Source of the DNA: TC-15 sp034437275
GTDB taxonomy: Bacteria > Chloroflexota > Anaerolineae > Aggregatilineales > Aggregatilineaceae
Direction: 5' to 3'
Assembly (NCBI GenBank): GCA_034437275.1
Contig: DAOTUD010000005.1
Location: 25,251 to 89,250 of the forward strand
Length of the DNA: 64,000 bases
Shown here one piece after another: positions 27,149-36,455 of the stretch. The notes below the pieces were generated by a model. It made no database searches. It had not been told where the DNA came from and saw only the letters and a list, made by a program, of their open reading frames with translations. Each line of letters begins with the position of its first letter. Positions within the stretch are counted from its first letter, which is position 1. The position numbers and the translations under genes are program-made.

Positions 27149-28471
27149 TTAGGTTCCACCAAAAATGCGGCTGATGGCGCTCTTGGAGCGCGTCTGGTCG
27201 TCTTCCGTTTCTTCAAAATTACTTTCCGGTTCAAGCGTACGACGAATATGGGTGGCCAGTTCGATTAACTCTTTCCCCGGCGACCGGGTTTTGTGTTTGG
27301 CGACCAGGGGAACGCCCTGGTTGACCGAGGTCAACACGGAGTGTTCGTCAAGGGGAATGGTGGCCACAATCGTCTGCTTCAGGTGCGTTTGTATCGAGTC
27401 GAGTGGGACCGTGCCGCCGCGCCCGCGATCCCGTTCCCCGGTGACCCGGTTGAGCACAAAGACCACTTTGTCGATCAGGTTGACCGGGCTTTTGGTGTTA
27501 TCGAAGATGTCCAGCATCTTGCGGGTATTTCTCACCGAGGGGATGGTGGGATTGCTCAGCAGCACAATACGTTCAGCGACTTCAAACAGCCGCAGCGTCA
27601 GTTCATCATACTGGGTGGGGGTATCCACCACGATATAGTCAAACGAAGCCGACAACAGCGCGATCAGTTCTTTGACGTCACCGGGCGCAACGTCGTAGGC
27701 CTGTTCGGGGTGCGGCGGGGCGATCAGTGCTTTCACGCCGGTGCCATGCCGCACTAATACGTTATCCACAATTTCCTGGTCGAGGTCATCAATGGCATTT
27801 GTCAGGTCGGTAATGTTGAGCTGTGACTGCAAATTCAAAAAGGTGTCGACATCGCCGAACTGCAAATTGCAGTCGATCAACAGCACTTTGGTGTCCTGTT
27901 GGATCAAGGCCGTCGCCAGATTGGTGGCGACCGTTGTCGTCCCGGCCCCGCCCTGGGGACTGTAGACGACGATGATATGGCCTGCGCCAGCGATGGACGA
28001 GATCGCCTGTTTCTGGGATGTTTGATGCTCGGTTGAGGTCTCGAACGTTTCGATGCGTTTTTCCTCTTCGCGCACCGGTGCATTGCGCTCATAGACGCGC
28101 CGGATGGTCGCGTAGAGTTCTTCACCGGAGATCGGTTTGGTCAGAAAATCACGCGCACCAGCCAGCATAGCCTGCCGCAAATAGCCGGCCTCGCTTTGGA
28201 CCGACATGATTACAACGGCAGCCGTGCGCACCGCTGTACTGATCGCTTTGGTCGCGGTGATGCCGTCCATGTCGGGCATGTTGATGTCCATCAGAACGAC
28301 ATCCGGTGCTACTTCTTCTGCGATTTCAACTGCTTCACGCCCGGTACCAGCCGCACCAACTACCTCGATATCCGCCTCAAATGCGAGCAATTTGCGCAGA
28401 TTCTCGCGTGTTTCGGGGATATCATCGACAATTAAAACCCGTATCACTTCCTGTGGCGTTCCGCTACTCAT
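27149..28471 (-). CDS. cpaE: CpaE-like protein: receiver domain fused to a MinD/ParA-type ATPase
   Basis: A 440-residue two-domain protein. Residues 10-125 are a response-regulator receiver with VLIVDDIPE at the N-terminus and the phospho-acceptor Asp62 in MDINMPDMDG; TKPISGEELY marks the conserved Lys region. Residues from 165 form a P-loop ATPase whose Walker A variant is SPQGGAGTTT (171-180). That lacks the first Lys of canonical MinD-type loops, as in TadZ/CpaE. QGGAGTTTVATNLATALIQQ and LLIDCNLQFGDVDTFLNLQS agree. CpaE proteins localise the pilus machine. An intact receiver suggests two-component input to pilus positioning. No partner kinase is identified by the sequence, although a NarL-type kinase pair lies 1.6 kb upstream. 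Confidence 0.9.
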   Translation of the reverse strand: MSSGTPQEVIRVLIVDDIPETRENLRKLLAFEADIEVVGAAGTGREAVEIAEEVAPDVVLMDINMPDMDGITATKAISTAVRTAAVVIMSVQSEAGYLRQAMLAGARDFLTKPISGEELYATIRRVYERNAPVREEEKRIETFETSTEHQTSQKQAISSIAGAGHIIVVYSPQGGAGTTTVATNLATALIQQDTKVLLIDCNLQFGDVDTFLNLQSQLNITDLTNAIDDLDQEIVDNVLVRHGTGVKALIAPPHPEQAYDVAPGDVKELIALLSASFDYIVVDTPTQYDELTLRLFEVAERIVLLSNPTIPSVRNTRKMLDIFDNTKSPVNLIDKVVFVLNRVTGERDRGRGGTVPLDSIQTHLKQTIVATIPLDEHSVLTSVNQGVPLVAKHKTRSPGKELIELATHIRRTLEPESNFEETEDDQTRSKSAISRIFGGT

Positions 28472-28565
28472 CCGTTTCTGTCCTTATACACTGATGTATG
28501 GGAAAGAGCACAGCTTCGTTCTGCGTGAAGCGTGCCCTTTGCATACATACTCAATCAACCTACTA

Positions 28566-29834
28566 TTACTCGTCGCCGTCGCCTGCACCAAAGATCTCGC
28601 CTAAGAAGCCGTACATGGTCCCGATATCAAACCGGCGCACACTGGTGATGGGCGGCTCCAACGCATAGCCCAACGGTTCGGGGGGCTGCTGGTTCGGGAA
28701 CGCCCGCATCATGTACTCGAGCGTGACCGGTTCGGTGGGGTTCAACTCGGGCGGCGTATGATCGCCGACCTGGCGCAGGGCCAGCGTGATCGGAATCTGC
28801 GCGTCGACGGCCCAGGCCAACACCAATGCATCCTGGGGCGATACCCCCAGGGTGATAATCTGCGGCATATACGCTGTCGCGGTCGGTTCTGGAGTTATGT
28901 CTTCGTCGTCCTCGGCCAGTGCTGCCGGCGGCGGTTCGATCTCCATCGGGGTCGGGGTGGGGCCAATGAAACGGCCCCCTTCCGGGAAGTACCCCACATG
29001 CACCACAAACGCATCGGTGACGACCCGTTGGGTGACCAAACGCGGACGCTGCGAGGCTTCGCTAGGCCCTAAGACGACCCCATCCACGGATAAATCACTG
29101 ACCGTTTCCAGGCGGCCCTGGCGCGGTGCGCCGATGCTCAACGCGCCTGTCTCCATGGTGGTGATGATCGAGAATGTGTTTGGCAGTCGGGTCTGGAAGG
29201 TGGGATCGACATCGACGAACAGGAACGAGAGCAGCACATCGACATAGTCTCCGTCCTGGATGCCGTATGCAATCTGTCCGACGCCCGATAGGTCGAGGGG
29301 CAGCGCAACGGCGACCCAACTGTCGGTGTTGACGTTCGGGATGTCGATATTGGCCATAATCGCTGCGGCGTCCGACCCGCGTTTGGCGATCTCACCCAGA
29401 TCGTCGACGAGATGGTCGCGCAGGATGGGCTGCCCACGAAAGATATCGGTGCGGGCGATTTTCCCGATCACATCTTTTTCCAAATCCTCAGCCAGGATGT
29501 ATTGTCCTTGTTCGGGCAATGCCTGCCGGGGCCAGGGCTGCACCATCACCCCTGGGTTGTCGCCTTCGATCAAACGACCGCGCGGCAGAAACTGGACGGC
29601 AACCACGATTTCCTCAAATAGAACCTCGTCGATTGGTTCAGCAGTTGGCGGCCCGTCGGTGGTGCCATCTGGGGCTTGTGTCGGCTGGCTCACTGCGTCA
29701 CCATTATCTGCATCTTGAACTTGATCGGTGCCTGCATCGTCGCCTTCATCACCGTCCTGGAACAGGAACAATGCTGCTGCCACCAAACCCAGCAGGATGA
29801 TCGCGCCTATTAAAACGTATACTCGGCCTCGCAT
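28566..29834 (-). CDS. cpaB: CpaB/RcpC-like Flp pilus assembly protein
   Basis: A 422-residue exported protein with an N-terminal membrane segment (YVLIGAIILLGLVAAALFLF) and an acidic linker (DGDEGDDAGTDQVQDADNGD). A SAF-type domain follows near residues 75-135, with FLPRGRLIEGDNPGVMVQPW and DVIGKIARTDIFRGQPILRD. SAF/RcpC domains in CpaB relatives are often linked to the secretin channel, which is not present here. The C-terminal part is Pro/acid-rich, with VLAWAVDAQIPITLALRQVG as the last recognisable conserved stretch. It is the first gene of the Tad run, with GGGAGGAAG upstream of its ATG and a palindrome 21 bases away. Confidence 0.82.
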   Translation of the reverse strand: MRGRVYVLIGAIILLGLVAAALFLFQDGDEGDDAGTDQVQDADNGDAVSQPTQAPDGTTDGPPTAEPIDEVLFEEIVVAVQFLPRGRLIEGDNPGVMVQPWPRQALPEQGQYILAEDLEKDVIGKIARTDIFRGQPILRDHLVDDLGEIAKRGSDAAAIMANIDIPNVNTDSWVAVALPLDLSGVGQIAYGIQDGDYVDVLLSFLFVDVDPTFQTRLPNTFSIITTMETGALSIGAPRQGRLETVSDLSVDGVVLGPSEASQRPRLVTQRVVTDAFVVHVGYFPEGGRFIGPTPTPMEIEPPPAALAEDDEDITPEPTATAYMPQIITLGVSPQDALVLAWAVDAQIPITLALRQVGDHTPPELNPTEPVTLEYMMRAFPNQQPPEPLGYALEPPITSVRRFDIGTMYGFLGEIFGAGDGDE

Positions 29835-29854
29835 GAACTTCCTCCCAAAAGGAT

Positions 29855-29872
29855 TGTGCTTAGACTAGCACA
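29855..29872 (-). promoter_or_regulatory. Palindrome upstream of cpaB, possible operator
   Basis: TGTGCT (29855-29860) and AGCACA (29867-29872) form perfect six-base inverted arms with a six-base spacer, centred about 30 bases upstream of the cpaB start. The size and position fit a repressor or activator site in the 5' leader of the Tad operon. No regulator can be named. Confidence 0.4.
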
Positions 29873-29914
29873 GTAATGGCGATTGGGTACTTAGTGTTGT
29901 CTTTGTATATACCT

Positions 29915-29942
29915 AGTGTAGTCTGATGCTGAAAATGTGCAA
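29915..29942 (-). promoter_or_regulatory. Candidate promoter of the Tad operon
   Basis: On the minus strand TTGCAC (29937-29942), 16 bases, TACACT (29915-29920), about 85 bases upstream of the cpaB ATG and 42 bases upstream of the palindrome at 29855-29872. Confidence 0.4.
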
Positions 29943-29979
29943 CAGACCGCTAGTCCTATCACGTTATTATCCCGTTATA

Positions 29980-30030
29980 AAAACAAAACCAGGGGGAGAT
30001 AACATGAAGTGTTGCCCTTCTCCGTGTTTA
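29980..30030 (-). terminator. Weak terminator candidate after the histidine kinase gene
   Basis: Downstream of the kinase stop the minus strand has GGAGAAGGGCAACA, a five-base loop and TGTTATCTCC. This stem is interrupted by an internal loop, and a U-rich tract (TTTTGTTTTT) follows after a short gap. The arms are imperfect, so this is only a candidate. Confidence 0.3.
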
Positions 30031-30051
30031 CTATGACAGTCCATGAACCGC

Positions 30052-31131
30052 TTACCCCGCGTGCGGTAAGGCGATCACGAACCGGTTGACCTCATCTTCG
30101 GCACTCACAACGTCGAAGGTGCCCTTGACCAATTCGACCCGTTCTTTCAAGGTGCGCAGCCCAAAGCCTTCTTCGTCGCTGTCGCTCATCAAGACCTGCT
30201 CCGGGTCAAAGCTCCGTCCGTCGTGCTCGATGGTCGCTTTCAACAGGTCCGGCCCCACATCCAGCACAATGTTGATATACTTCGCGTTTAAATTATCCCG
30301 CGCATTGCCCATGATCTGCTGGATGGAGCGGAACATCATCACCTCAATGTGACCGGGCAGCCGCCGCTCGTCCCCCAGGATGCTGAGTTGGGCGTCAATG
30401 TCGGTCTTTTCCTGGTAGGCTTCCACATAGCGGCGGATAGTCGGCACCAGGCCCAGATCGTCGAGCATCATCGGGCGCAGATCAAAGATGAAATCGCGCA
30501 CCTTCTGGAAGGTGGAACTGGCCGCCGTTTTGAGGTTGTCCAGTTCTTCTTCGGCCCGGTCGGGATTCCGGTCAAACAGGCGCTGGCAAATTTCCGCTTG
30601 CAGGATAAAGTTCGTCAACGACTGCGCGGGACCGTCGTGCATCTGGCGCGCGAGGCGCTGCCGCTCGTCTTCCTGGGCTTCGACGATGCGTACAATGGCC
30701 TGCGTGGGCAGGATGGTCGATTCGCCTTCGACCTGGGCCGGCTGTGTGCCGCCCTGTTCCAGGTACGCGCCCGGCTCGACCCCCTCTACCAACTCCAGCA
30801 GCCGCACCAGCAATTGCTCGAAATTTTGCAACTCTTCTTGATTCCCCTTCAGTTTTTCAAGCTGGCCTTGCATGGTTAGCAGCCGGGTTTTGGCGTCGAG
30901 CGCACTGTCGTAGGCGGCCTTAATGTCCGAGCGCGGGATGGTATCGAAGTGGGCTTCGATGCGGCGCAACTGGGAACTGACGTCTACATTGCGTTCGCGC
31001 AGCCGATCGACTTCGAGTTGACTTTGCTCAATCAGTTGTTGCGTTTCGGCCAGCCGGGCATGGAGCTGCTCGTATTCTGACCGGAATTCTTCCAGTAAAT
31101 CTTCTCGCGAACTTGCAGCACCTTGGGCCAT
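30052..31131 (-). CDS. Soluble NarL-type sensor histidine kinase
   Basis: A 359-residue protein with no membrane segment. Residues about 8-110 are Glu/Gln/Leu-rich coiled coil (LLEEFRSEYEQLHARLAETQ, LRRIEAHFDTIPRSDIKAAY). The HisKA_3 box is EDERQRLARQMHDGPAQSLT near 154-173 with phospho-acceptor His165. The ATPase domain has the N-box IMGNARDNLNAKYINIVLD and the G-box DEEGFGLRTLKERVELVKG near the C-terminus. This matches the DegS-like soluble kinases, which sense cytosolic state through their coiled coils. It is 28 bases after its partner regulator gene and must be co-transcribed with it. Ligand unknown. Confidence 0.94.
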   Translation of the reverse strand: MAQGAASSREDLLEEFRSEYEQLHARLAETQQLIEQSQLEVDRLRERNVDVSSQLRRIEAHFDTIPRSDIKAAYDSALDAKTRLLTMQGQLEKLKGNQEELQNFEQLLVRLLELVEGVEPGAYLEQGGTQPAQVEGESTILPTQAIVRIVEAQEDERQRLARQMHDGPAQSLTNFILQAEICQRLFDRNPDRAEEELDNLKTAASSTFQKVRDFIFDLRPMMLDDLGLVPTIRRYVEAYQEKTDIDAQLSILGDERRLPGHIEVMMFRSIQQIMGNARDNLNAKYINIVLDVGPDLLKATIEHDGRSFDPEQVLMSDSDEEGFGLRTLKERVELVKGTFDVVSAEDEVNRFVIALPHAG

Positions 31132-31159
31132 CGTTAATCCTCTTCTTTTTCCCGTGTGA

Positions 31160-31882
31160 TCACTTCAACTGATCATCGTCTGAGCGCACCCACCCACGCC
31201 GCAAAGCGTATACCGCTGCCTGGGTCCGATCACGGACATCGAGCTTCTTCAAAATAGATGTCATGTGATTTTTAACGGTCTGATGACTAATACCCAGCGC
31301 CTGCGCGATCTCTTTGTTGCTTTTGCCCTGCGTCACGTACTGCAGGATTTCCATCTCGCGCGGGCTGAGTGGCACAAAATGCTCACCAGGATCAATCATA
31401 TACGGGCCGGTGGCGGCTTCTACGCCAGCATCCAGCCAGTTTTCCAGGCCGGCTTTATCGAACACTTGCTTACCGACAACATACAATCCCCGCGCGACCT
31501 TGTGCACCACGTCGACCAGGATTTCCGGTTCGACATCTTTCGGGCAGTAGGCTGCCCCGCCGGAGCGCATGGCGTGCAGGACCTGTTCCATATCGTCGTA
31601 AGCGGTCAACAGGACAATGGCTGTTGTGGCGTGATCTGCCTTGAGGCGGCTCGTCACCTGCAAGCCGTTAATCCCCGGCAGGTTAATATCAAGCAGCACC
31701 ACATCGGGCTGGAGCGTCCGTACGAGCTTCAAGGCTTCTTCACCGTCCGAGCCTTCGGCCACTACGTCGATATCATCCTCTGTGGCGAAAATGTTCCGCA
31801 AACCTTGTCGAAAAACAGGGTGATCATCTACGATGAGCAAGCGTATTTTTTTCCGGGCATCTTGTGCCTGGTTGTCTTTCAT
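31160..31882 (-). CDS. NarL/FixJ-type response regulator
   Basis: A 240-residue regulator that pairs with the downstream kinase. The receiver spans residues 1-125 with LLIVDDHPVF, the phospho-acceptor Asp in LLDINLPGINGLQ and the Lys in YCPKDVEPEI. A linker (LENWLDAGVEAATGPYMIDP) leads to the LuxR-type helix-turn-helix: LSPREMEILQYVTQGKSNKE continuing IAQALGISHQTVKNHMTSIL. The start is put at the ATG at 31882; an in-frame GTG at 31894 is less likely because the upstream GAGGTGAG serves the ATG better. Its own promoter is proposed at 31931-31960. Confidence 0.95.
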   Translation of the reverse strand: MKDNQAQDARKKIRLLIVDDHPVFRQGLRNIFATEDDIDVVAEGSDGEEALKLVRTLQPDVVLLDINLPGINGLQVTSRLKADHATTAIVLLTAYDDMEQVLHAMRSGGAAYCPKDVEPEILVDVVHKVARGLYVVGKQVFDKAGLENWLDAGVEAATGPYMIDPGEHFVPLSPREMEILQYVTQGKSNKEIAQALGISHQTVKNHMTSILKKLDVRDRTQAAVYALRRGWVRSDDDQLK

Positions 31883-31930
31883 TAGATAGCTCACCTCGAT
31901 AACTCATTACGTTAGCTCACCCATGTGGCG

Positions 31931-31960
31931 AGTATACCATAGGACAAAATCCAGGAGCAA
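31931..31960 (-). promoter_or_regulatory. Candidate promoter of the regulator-kinase operon
   Basis: TTGCTC (31955-31960), 18 bases, and TATACT (31931-31936) precede the regulator ATG by about 49 bases on the minus strand. The -10 is nearly consensus. Confidence 0.6.
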
Positions 31961-32015
31961 GCACATGGGCACAGTCAGGTGTCAATGCCCACTTAAGATA
32001 AATACAAGCCTGGCG

Positions 32016-33605
32016 TCAATTTTTAGCACAGTAGGCGGGCCAATCCAATTGTAGTTGATAGATGGTCATGTTCCCACTTCCGGCCTCAGGCGCGTACGGC
32101 TCCCCGGTGGTATACAGCACCGTGCCCAGGCGCGGATCATCGCGGGGGGCGGGCCGTTGGTCGGGCAGCACCATCAGGTAGCGCACACAGCGCTGCCGCA
32201 TCAGTTCCATCAGCGCCTCGTGATCGCGGATGATGGGCACCACCTCCGGGCTGACCAGCCCGGCCAGGTCCAGGATCGGGCGCGGCGCATAGTAGCCAAG
32301 CGCGCCGATGTCATGCACCGCCAGCAGTTGCTTGGGCGGCATCTGGTCCGGGTGATCGCGCACCCATTGCGCGGTTTTGACCATCTCGGTGTTGATGATG
32401 CGCACATCACGCCCGTAGGCACGCGCGCCGATCACCCAGAACGGCAGCGCGATCAACAGGGCGGCGAGCGCCAGGCTGCGCGTCAACACACGGCGGGTGC
32501 AGGTGCGCCGCCCGGTGTGCACGAGCTGCAGCGTGCCGCCCACGCCATAGAGCAGCACATGCGGCAGGATCGGGATCACATAGCGCCCGTGCTGGTACGG
32601 GGCCGGCAGCCGCAGCGCATACGCCGAGACCACCGTCAACGCCCAGACCGCCGGCAGCCAGAACAACACCGCCGCACGCTCCCCGGCTCTGATGCGGCGG
32701 TAGAGCTGCACCAGTGCCGCGATCATGCCGGGCAGCAGCAAGAACTGCACGCCCGCCGACAGCGGCAGCAGCATCCGCCCGTAGCGTTTCCAGAGGGGCA
32801 GCTCGCGGGCCGGAGCGTTTTCGGCCTGCTTGGCGGCTGACGTATCCGGCAAGAAATCGTCGCTGAGGTGATAGTTAAGCGCCAGGTACGGCCCCACGCC
32901 GATGATCCAGCCCAGCGCCACCCCGGCAGCCCACGCCAGATAGACACGGCAACCGTCACGCCATGTACTGCCATACGGCCACGCCACCAGCACCAGCAGC
33001 CCGGCCAGCCCCACCAGCCCGACGCCTTCCGGGCGCGTCAGGGTTAGCGTGGCCCCGGCCAGCCCCAGCACACCGCCGCGTCCAAACGCATCGCGTGGGC
33101 GCAGTGATGGCTTACGGGACGGCAGTTCGCGCCAGGCCAGCCCCACTACCAGCAGACTCAGCGTGCAGAACAGCATCGTTTCCATGCCGGATGCGGCGGC
33201 CCACACCAGATGCCACGCCACGACCAGCGCCAGCCCGGTCCACAGCCCAACGCCGCGCCGGTCCGGGAACAGCACCGGCCCCAGCCGTGCGCCGATCCAG
33301 CCCGCCGCCGCTAACGTCAGCGCCCCCAGGGCAAACGTCCACCAGAAGAACGGGACGTGCAGCACATAGCCGATCGACAGCAGCACACTGTACAGCGGAG
33401 ATGTGGACGCCGCGCTCGGTTCGCCGGGGATGAAGGCCCATTCGCCATGTTCGGCCAGATTGCGGGCATAGGTCTGGTGAATCCACGAGTCATCCAGCGG
33501 GAAGCCGACCGCGTGCATGGCCGCCGCCATGCTCACGTAGACCGCCACCCCGATCACGGCCACCAGCCCGATCAGCATATCGCGTCGCTGTGCAGATAAT
33601 GTCAT
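32016..33605 (-). CDS. GT-C type membrane glycosyltransferase candidate (1 of 6)
   Basis: A 529-residue protein with about ten to twelve hydrophobic segments. The first extracellular loop carries FPLDDSWIHQTYARNL near residues 35-50, the paired-Asp motif typical of PMT/ArnT-like GT-C enzymes that use polyprenyl-phosphate sugars. The last 130 residues are soluble and include MVKTAQWVRDHPDQMPPKQL and DIGALGYYAPRPILDLAGLV, a module common in such proteins. The gene is the last of six adjacent membrane proteins and overlaps the previous one by four bases (ATGA). Sugar donor and acceptor are unknown. Confidence 0.75.
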   Translation of the reverse strand: MTLSAQRRDMLIGLVAVIGVAVYVSMAAAMHAVGFPLDDSWIHQTYARNLAEHGEWAFIPGEPSAASTSPLYSVLLSIGYVLHVPFFWWTFALGALTLAAAGWIGARLGPVLFPDRRGVGLWTGLALVVAWHLVWAAASGMETMLFCTLSLLVVGLAWRELPSRKPSLRPRDAFGRGGVLGLAGATLTLTRPEGVGLVGLAGLLVLVAWPYGSTWRDGCRVYLAWAAGVALGWIIGVGPYLALNYHLSDDFLPDTSAAKQAENAPARELPLWKRYGRMLLPLSAGVQFLLLPGMIAALVQLYRRIRAGERAAVLFWLPAVWALTVVSAYALRLPAPYQHGRYVIPILPHVLLYGVGGTLQLVHTGRRTCTRRVLTRSLALAALLIALPFWVIGARAYGRDVRIINTEMVKTAQWVRDHPDQMPPKQLLAVHDIGALGYYAPRPILDLAGLVSPEVVPIIRDHEALMELMRQRCVRYLMVLPDQRPAPRDDPRLGTVLYTTGEPYAPEAGSGNMTIYQLQLDWPAYCAKN

Positions 33606-35206
33606 TCGTCTTGCTCCGACAGCACAATCTCAAACACGCGCTGGTCGTCGCTGCGCGTGGCCGTTGCTTGCCCATAGTGGGCATAGTAGCAGCCCGACGA
33701 TTCCGGCCCGCACAAAAACGGGCGCGATTCCTTGCCCAAAAACAGCGGGGTGAACGGATTGGTGCGGTTGATGTCCAGCACCAGATGTGTCACGCTGTAC
33801 CGCGCCGCGATCTCCGGGATCACGTCGGGATCGGCGTTCGGCACCACGACGCCCCAATGCCCGGTGTGATAATACAGCGCGGTCGGATCGTTGACCATCA
33901 GCACCGCGTCCGGCGGCAGGTTGCTGACTACCATGTTGTAAAATTCGTCGCTGTCGCGCCAGTTGTCGAGCTGCCGGGCGAACATTCCGGCGCTCAACAC
34001 CACCGCCAGCACGATCAATGCCGTGCTGAACACGCGCCGCGCCTGCGGTTTGCGCCAGCGCCGTTTGCGCGCCGCCCATTCGACGGCAGCATCCAGGCCG
34101 AGCACGCTGGCGCTCGCCCAAAACGGCAGCAGCGCCGCCGACGAGTGGAACAATCCGCCGCGATAGCCAGGATAGGCGAACACGAACGTCATCGCCAGGT
34201 GCAGCCCCAGCGCGTAGAGCATGACGCCGAGCAGGAACGGCTCAGCGCGCCGCCGCCACAGCCCGGCCAGCACAAACGGCCCCAGGATGACCCATGTTTC
34301 GACCGCGATGAACGTGCCGAGGTTGGTACGCAGCGCGTCCCGGCGTGACTGTAGAATATTGTCCCAGCCCCAATCCAGGAACGCCGACGCACTCGCCCCG
34401 GGGGGATAATTGACCAGTTCGTTGTAGCCGCGCAGCCAGATCGTTTGCATCCCGCCCGAGGGCAGCGGCGCGTCGATCACGGCCATGTTGCGCACAAACC
34501 AGGGCAGCATCACTAGCAGGTACACCAGCACGCCGATCCCGGCAGCACGCAGCTGCGCGCCGGAAATGCGCCGGGACTGTTCGCCGCTGCGGCGGAACAG
34601 TCCACCGTGCGGCCACAGCGCGACCATCACCAGCACCATCACCAGCAGCAGTCCATCCGCGCGCGCCAGGTGCGCCAGCCCACTCAAGCCGCCGGCCAGC
34701 GCATACCAGCGCCCGCTGCCGGATGCGCGCCCCAGGCCCATCGCGGCCAGCGCGCCCGCGCCCACCAGCCCGTACAGCGCGAAGGTGTCGGTCGTGGTCC
34801 AGAAGGGGGTGAAGAAGCCGCCAAACATGACCAGCAGCGCCGCCAGCCACGCCCGGCGACGGCTCCCGCCCAGGTGCTCGCCGATCCAAAAGGCGAGCGT
34901 CACCAGCCCCGCGAAACACAGCACGGACGGAATCTGTGCCGCGCGAAACGTGGAGCCGAACGGGACCATCGCTGCCGCCGCCAGCAGCGATTGCAGTGGC
35001 ATCCAATAGGTGTGGCTGGGCGCGGGCAGGTCGTCCGGTGCGTTGAGGTAGATCCACAGGTATGGGTCGGTCAGCCCTTCGCCATCTGCCAACCGCTGCC
35101 CGGCGTTGAAGTAGTAGTACGCATCGGTATAGCCCGGCTGGTCAAGCACCAGCGCGTACACGACGCCGGTCAGCAGCGCCAACACAAACACGACACGATA
35201 TATCAT
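33602..35206 (-). CDS. GT-C type membrane glycosyltransferase candidate (2 of 6)
   Basis: A 534-residue polytopic protein, with a short first loop DQPGYTDAYYYFNAGQRLAD (residues 22-41) in which Asp28 may be a GT-C catalytic base. Roughly ten membrane helices follow, for example LVMLPWFVRNMAVIDAPLPS near the centre. A soluble C-terminus has AVLMVNDPTALYYHTGHWGV and AARYSVTHLVLDINRTNPFT. The start is the ATG at 35206, one base from the next gene. It overlaps the downstream gene by four bases. The fold call rests on the helix pattern and loop Asp; a specific family (GT39 or GT83-like) cannot be set by eye. Confidence 0.75.
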   Translation of the reverse strand: MIYRVVFVLALLTGVVYALVLDQPGYTDAYYYFNAGQRLADGEGLTDPYLWIYLNAPDDLPAPSHTYWMPLQSLLAAAAMVPFGSTFRAAQIPSVLCFAGLVTLAFWIGEHLGGSRRRAWLAALLVMFGGFFTPFWTTTDTFALYGLVGAGALAAMGLGRASGSGRWYALAGGLSGLAHLARADGLLLVMVLVMVALWPHGGLFRRSGEQSRRISGAQLRAAGIGVLVYLLVMLPWFVRNMAVIDAPLPSGGMQTIWLRGYNELVNYPPGASASAFLDWGWDNILQSRRDALRTNLGTFIAVETWVILGPFVLAGLWRRRAEPFLLGVMLYALGLHLAMTFVFAYPGYRGGLFHSSAALLPFWASASVLGLDAAVEWAARKRRWRKPQARRVFSTALIVLAVVLSAGMFARQLDNWRDSDEFYNMVVSNLPPDAVLMVNDPTALYYHTGHWGVVVPNADPDVIPEIAARYSVTHLVLDINRTNPFTPLFLGKESRPFLCGPESSGCYYAHYGQATATRSDDQRVFEIVLSEQDE

Positions 35207-35207
35207 A

Positions 35208-36455
35208 TCAGCTTGGCCTGCCTTTCACGGAGTCGCCATTTGCCGCAATACCCAGCGTATTGTTCCACCACATGCGGCGCGTGAACCACAGCAGTGGCAG
35301 CAGGATGAACGGCACGGGCAGGTACAGCGTCGGGTGTTCGAATTCGCCCTCGACCGTCAGCAAGAAGTGCAGCCAGGGCAGCACCAGCAGCGCCAGCATG
35401 ATGAGCACGATCCAGCGCCCGCTGTGTTGGGTGCGGCGATCCAGCGCGCGGAAGTAGAAGATCAGCGGGATGGTGAATACCACGTAGTGCGGCGTGGCGG
35501 TCCGCACGGCGGACATGTGCGTGATCAGCAACGTGAGCATCACCGCCCAGTCGAAGCGTGTCATCTGCCCGCGCACCAGCACCGCGTACCACGCCCACAG
35601 CAGCAGGCCATACAGCGCCAGGTTGACCACCCACTCGCCGATCACGCCCAGCCCCAGATAATACTGCATCACGACCCACACCGGCGCGCCGATCTCGGTG
35701 TAGGAGGGGTAGCGTTCCACCTGGTCGATCCAGTCAGCGAACCATCCCGGTCCAACGGCAAACGAGGCCAACATCAGCCCGCCCCACAGCGCCGTGAATC
35801 CACCCACGAACCGCCAGCGGCGCGCGCGCAGTCCCCACAACAGCAGGAACGGCACCAGCAAAAAGCCCATCTGCGGCTTGATCGTTGACAGGGTCAGCGC
35901 ACTTCCCGCCAGCCGGTCCCGCCGTTTGGCCAGCGCCCACAGCGTAAGTGTCTGGAGGAAGTATACTAGCACGCCTGGCTGCCCCAGCAGCAGTCCGCGC
36001 GCGGCGAAGTACTCGAACAAGGTCCACAACAGCAGCAGCGCCACCAGCCAGGGGCGGGGCCGCCAGCGAAACAGGTCGAGCAGCAGGATCAGCGCGCCGA
36101 TCAAACACGCTTCTAGCAGCACCATCCAGATCGCCGAGGCCCAGGCGTACGACACATACACCAGCGGCCACAGCAAAAACAGCGTGTAGAACGGGTAGGC
36201 GAAATAGCCGGGGTCTTCATCGTCGTTGGCAGCGCGTCCGTAGATTTGCTGTTGGATGTTCAGGCTGGCTTCGTCACCGTACGGGTTGAGGCCATCGCGC
36301 CAGAATGAGCGTGCTCCCTCCCAGCGCGACATGAAGTCGTTGTGGCCGGGGTGCGGTTCGGTCAGTACGTTGTGCGTGGCGACGACCATGCCGCCCAGCA
36401 AGGCAAGCAGCACCAGTGCGGCCAGGGATGCCAGCAGGGGATGATTGCGATTCAT
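35208..36455 (-). CDS. GT87-like (DUF2029) membrane glycosyltransferase candidate (3 of 6)
   Basis: A 415-residue polytopic protein. The N-terminal helix is followed by a loop with HNDFMSRWEGARSFWRDGLN, which includes the Asp expected in GT87-type mannosyltransferases, and the phrase LNPYGDEASLNIQQQIYGRA. About nine further helices span to the end; the soluble C-terminal module of its neighbours is absent. Start at the ATG at 36455, overlapping the upstream TGA by ATGA; a longer open frame upstream is not needed. In Actinobacteria GT87 members transfer mannose or arabinose from polyprenyl phosphates. The acceptor here is unknown. Confidence 0.75.
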   Translation of the reverse strand: MNRNHPLLASLAALVLLALLGGMVVATHNVLTEPHPGHNDFMSRWEGARSFWRDGLNPYGDEASLNIQQQIYGRAANDDEDPGYFAYPFYTLFLLWPLVYVSYAWASAIWMVLLEACLIGALILLLDLFRWRPRPWLVALLLLWTLFEYFAARGLLLGQPGVLVYFLQTLTLWALAKRRDRLAGSALTLSTIKPQMGFLLVPFLLLWGLRARRWRFVGGFTALWGGLMLASFAVGPGWFADWIDQVERYPSYTEIGAPVWVVMQYYLGLGVIGEWVVNLALYGLLLWAWYAVLVRGQMTRFDWAVMLTLLITHMSAVRTATPHYVVFTIPLIFYFRALDRRTQHSGRWIVLIMLALLVLPWLHFLLTVEGEFEHPTLYLPVPFILLPLLWFTRRMWWNNTLGIAANGDSVKGRPS

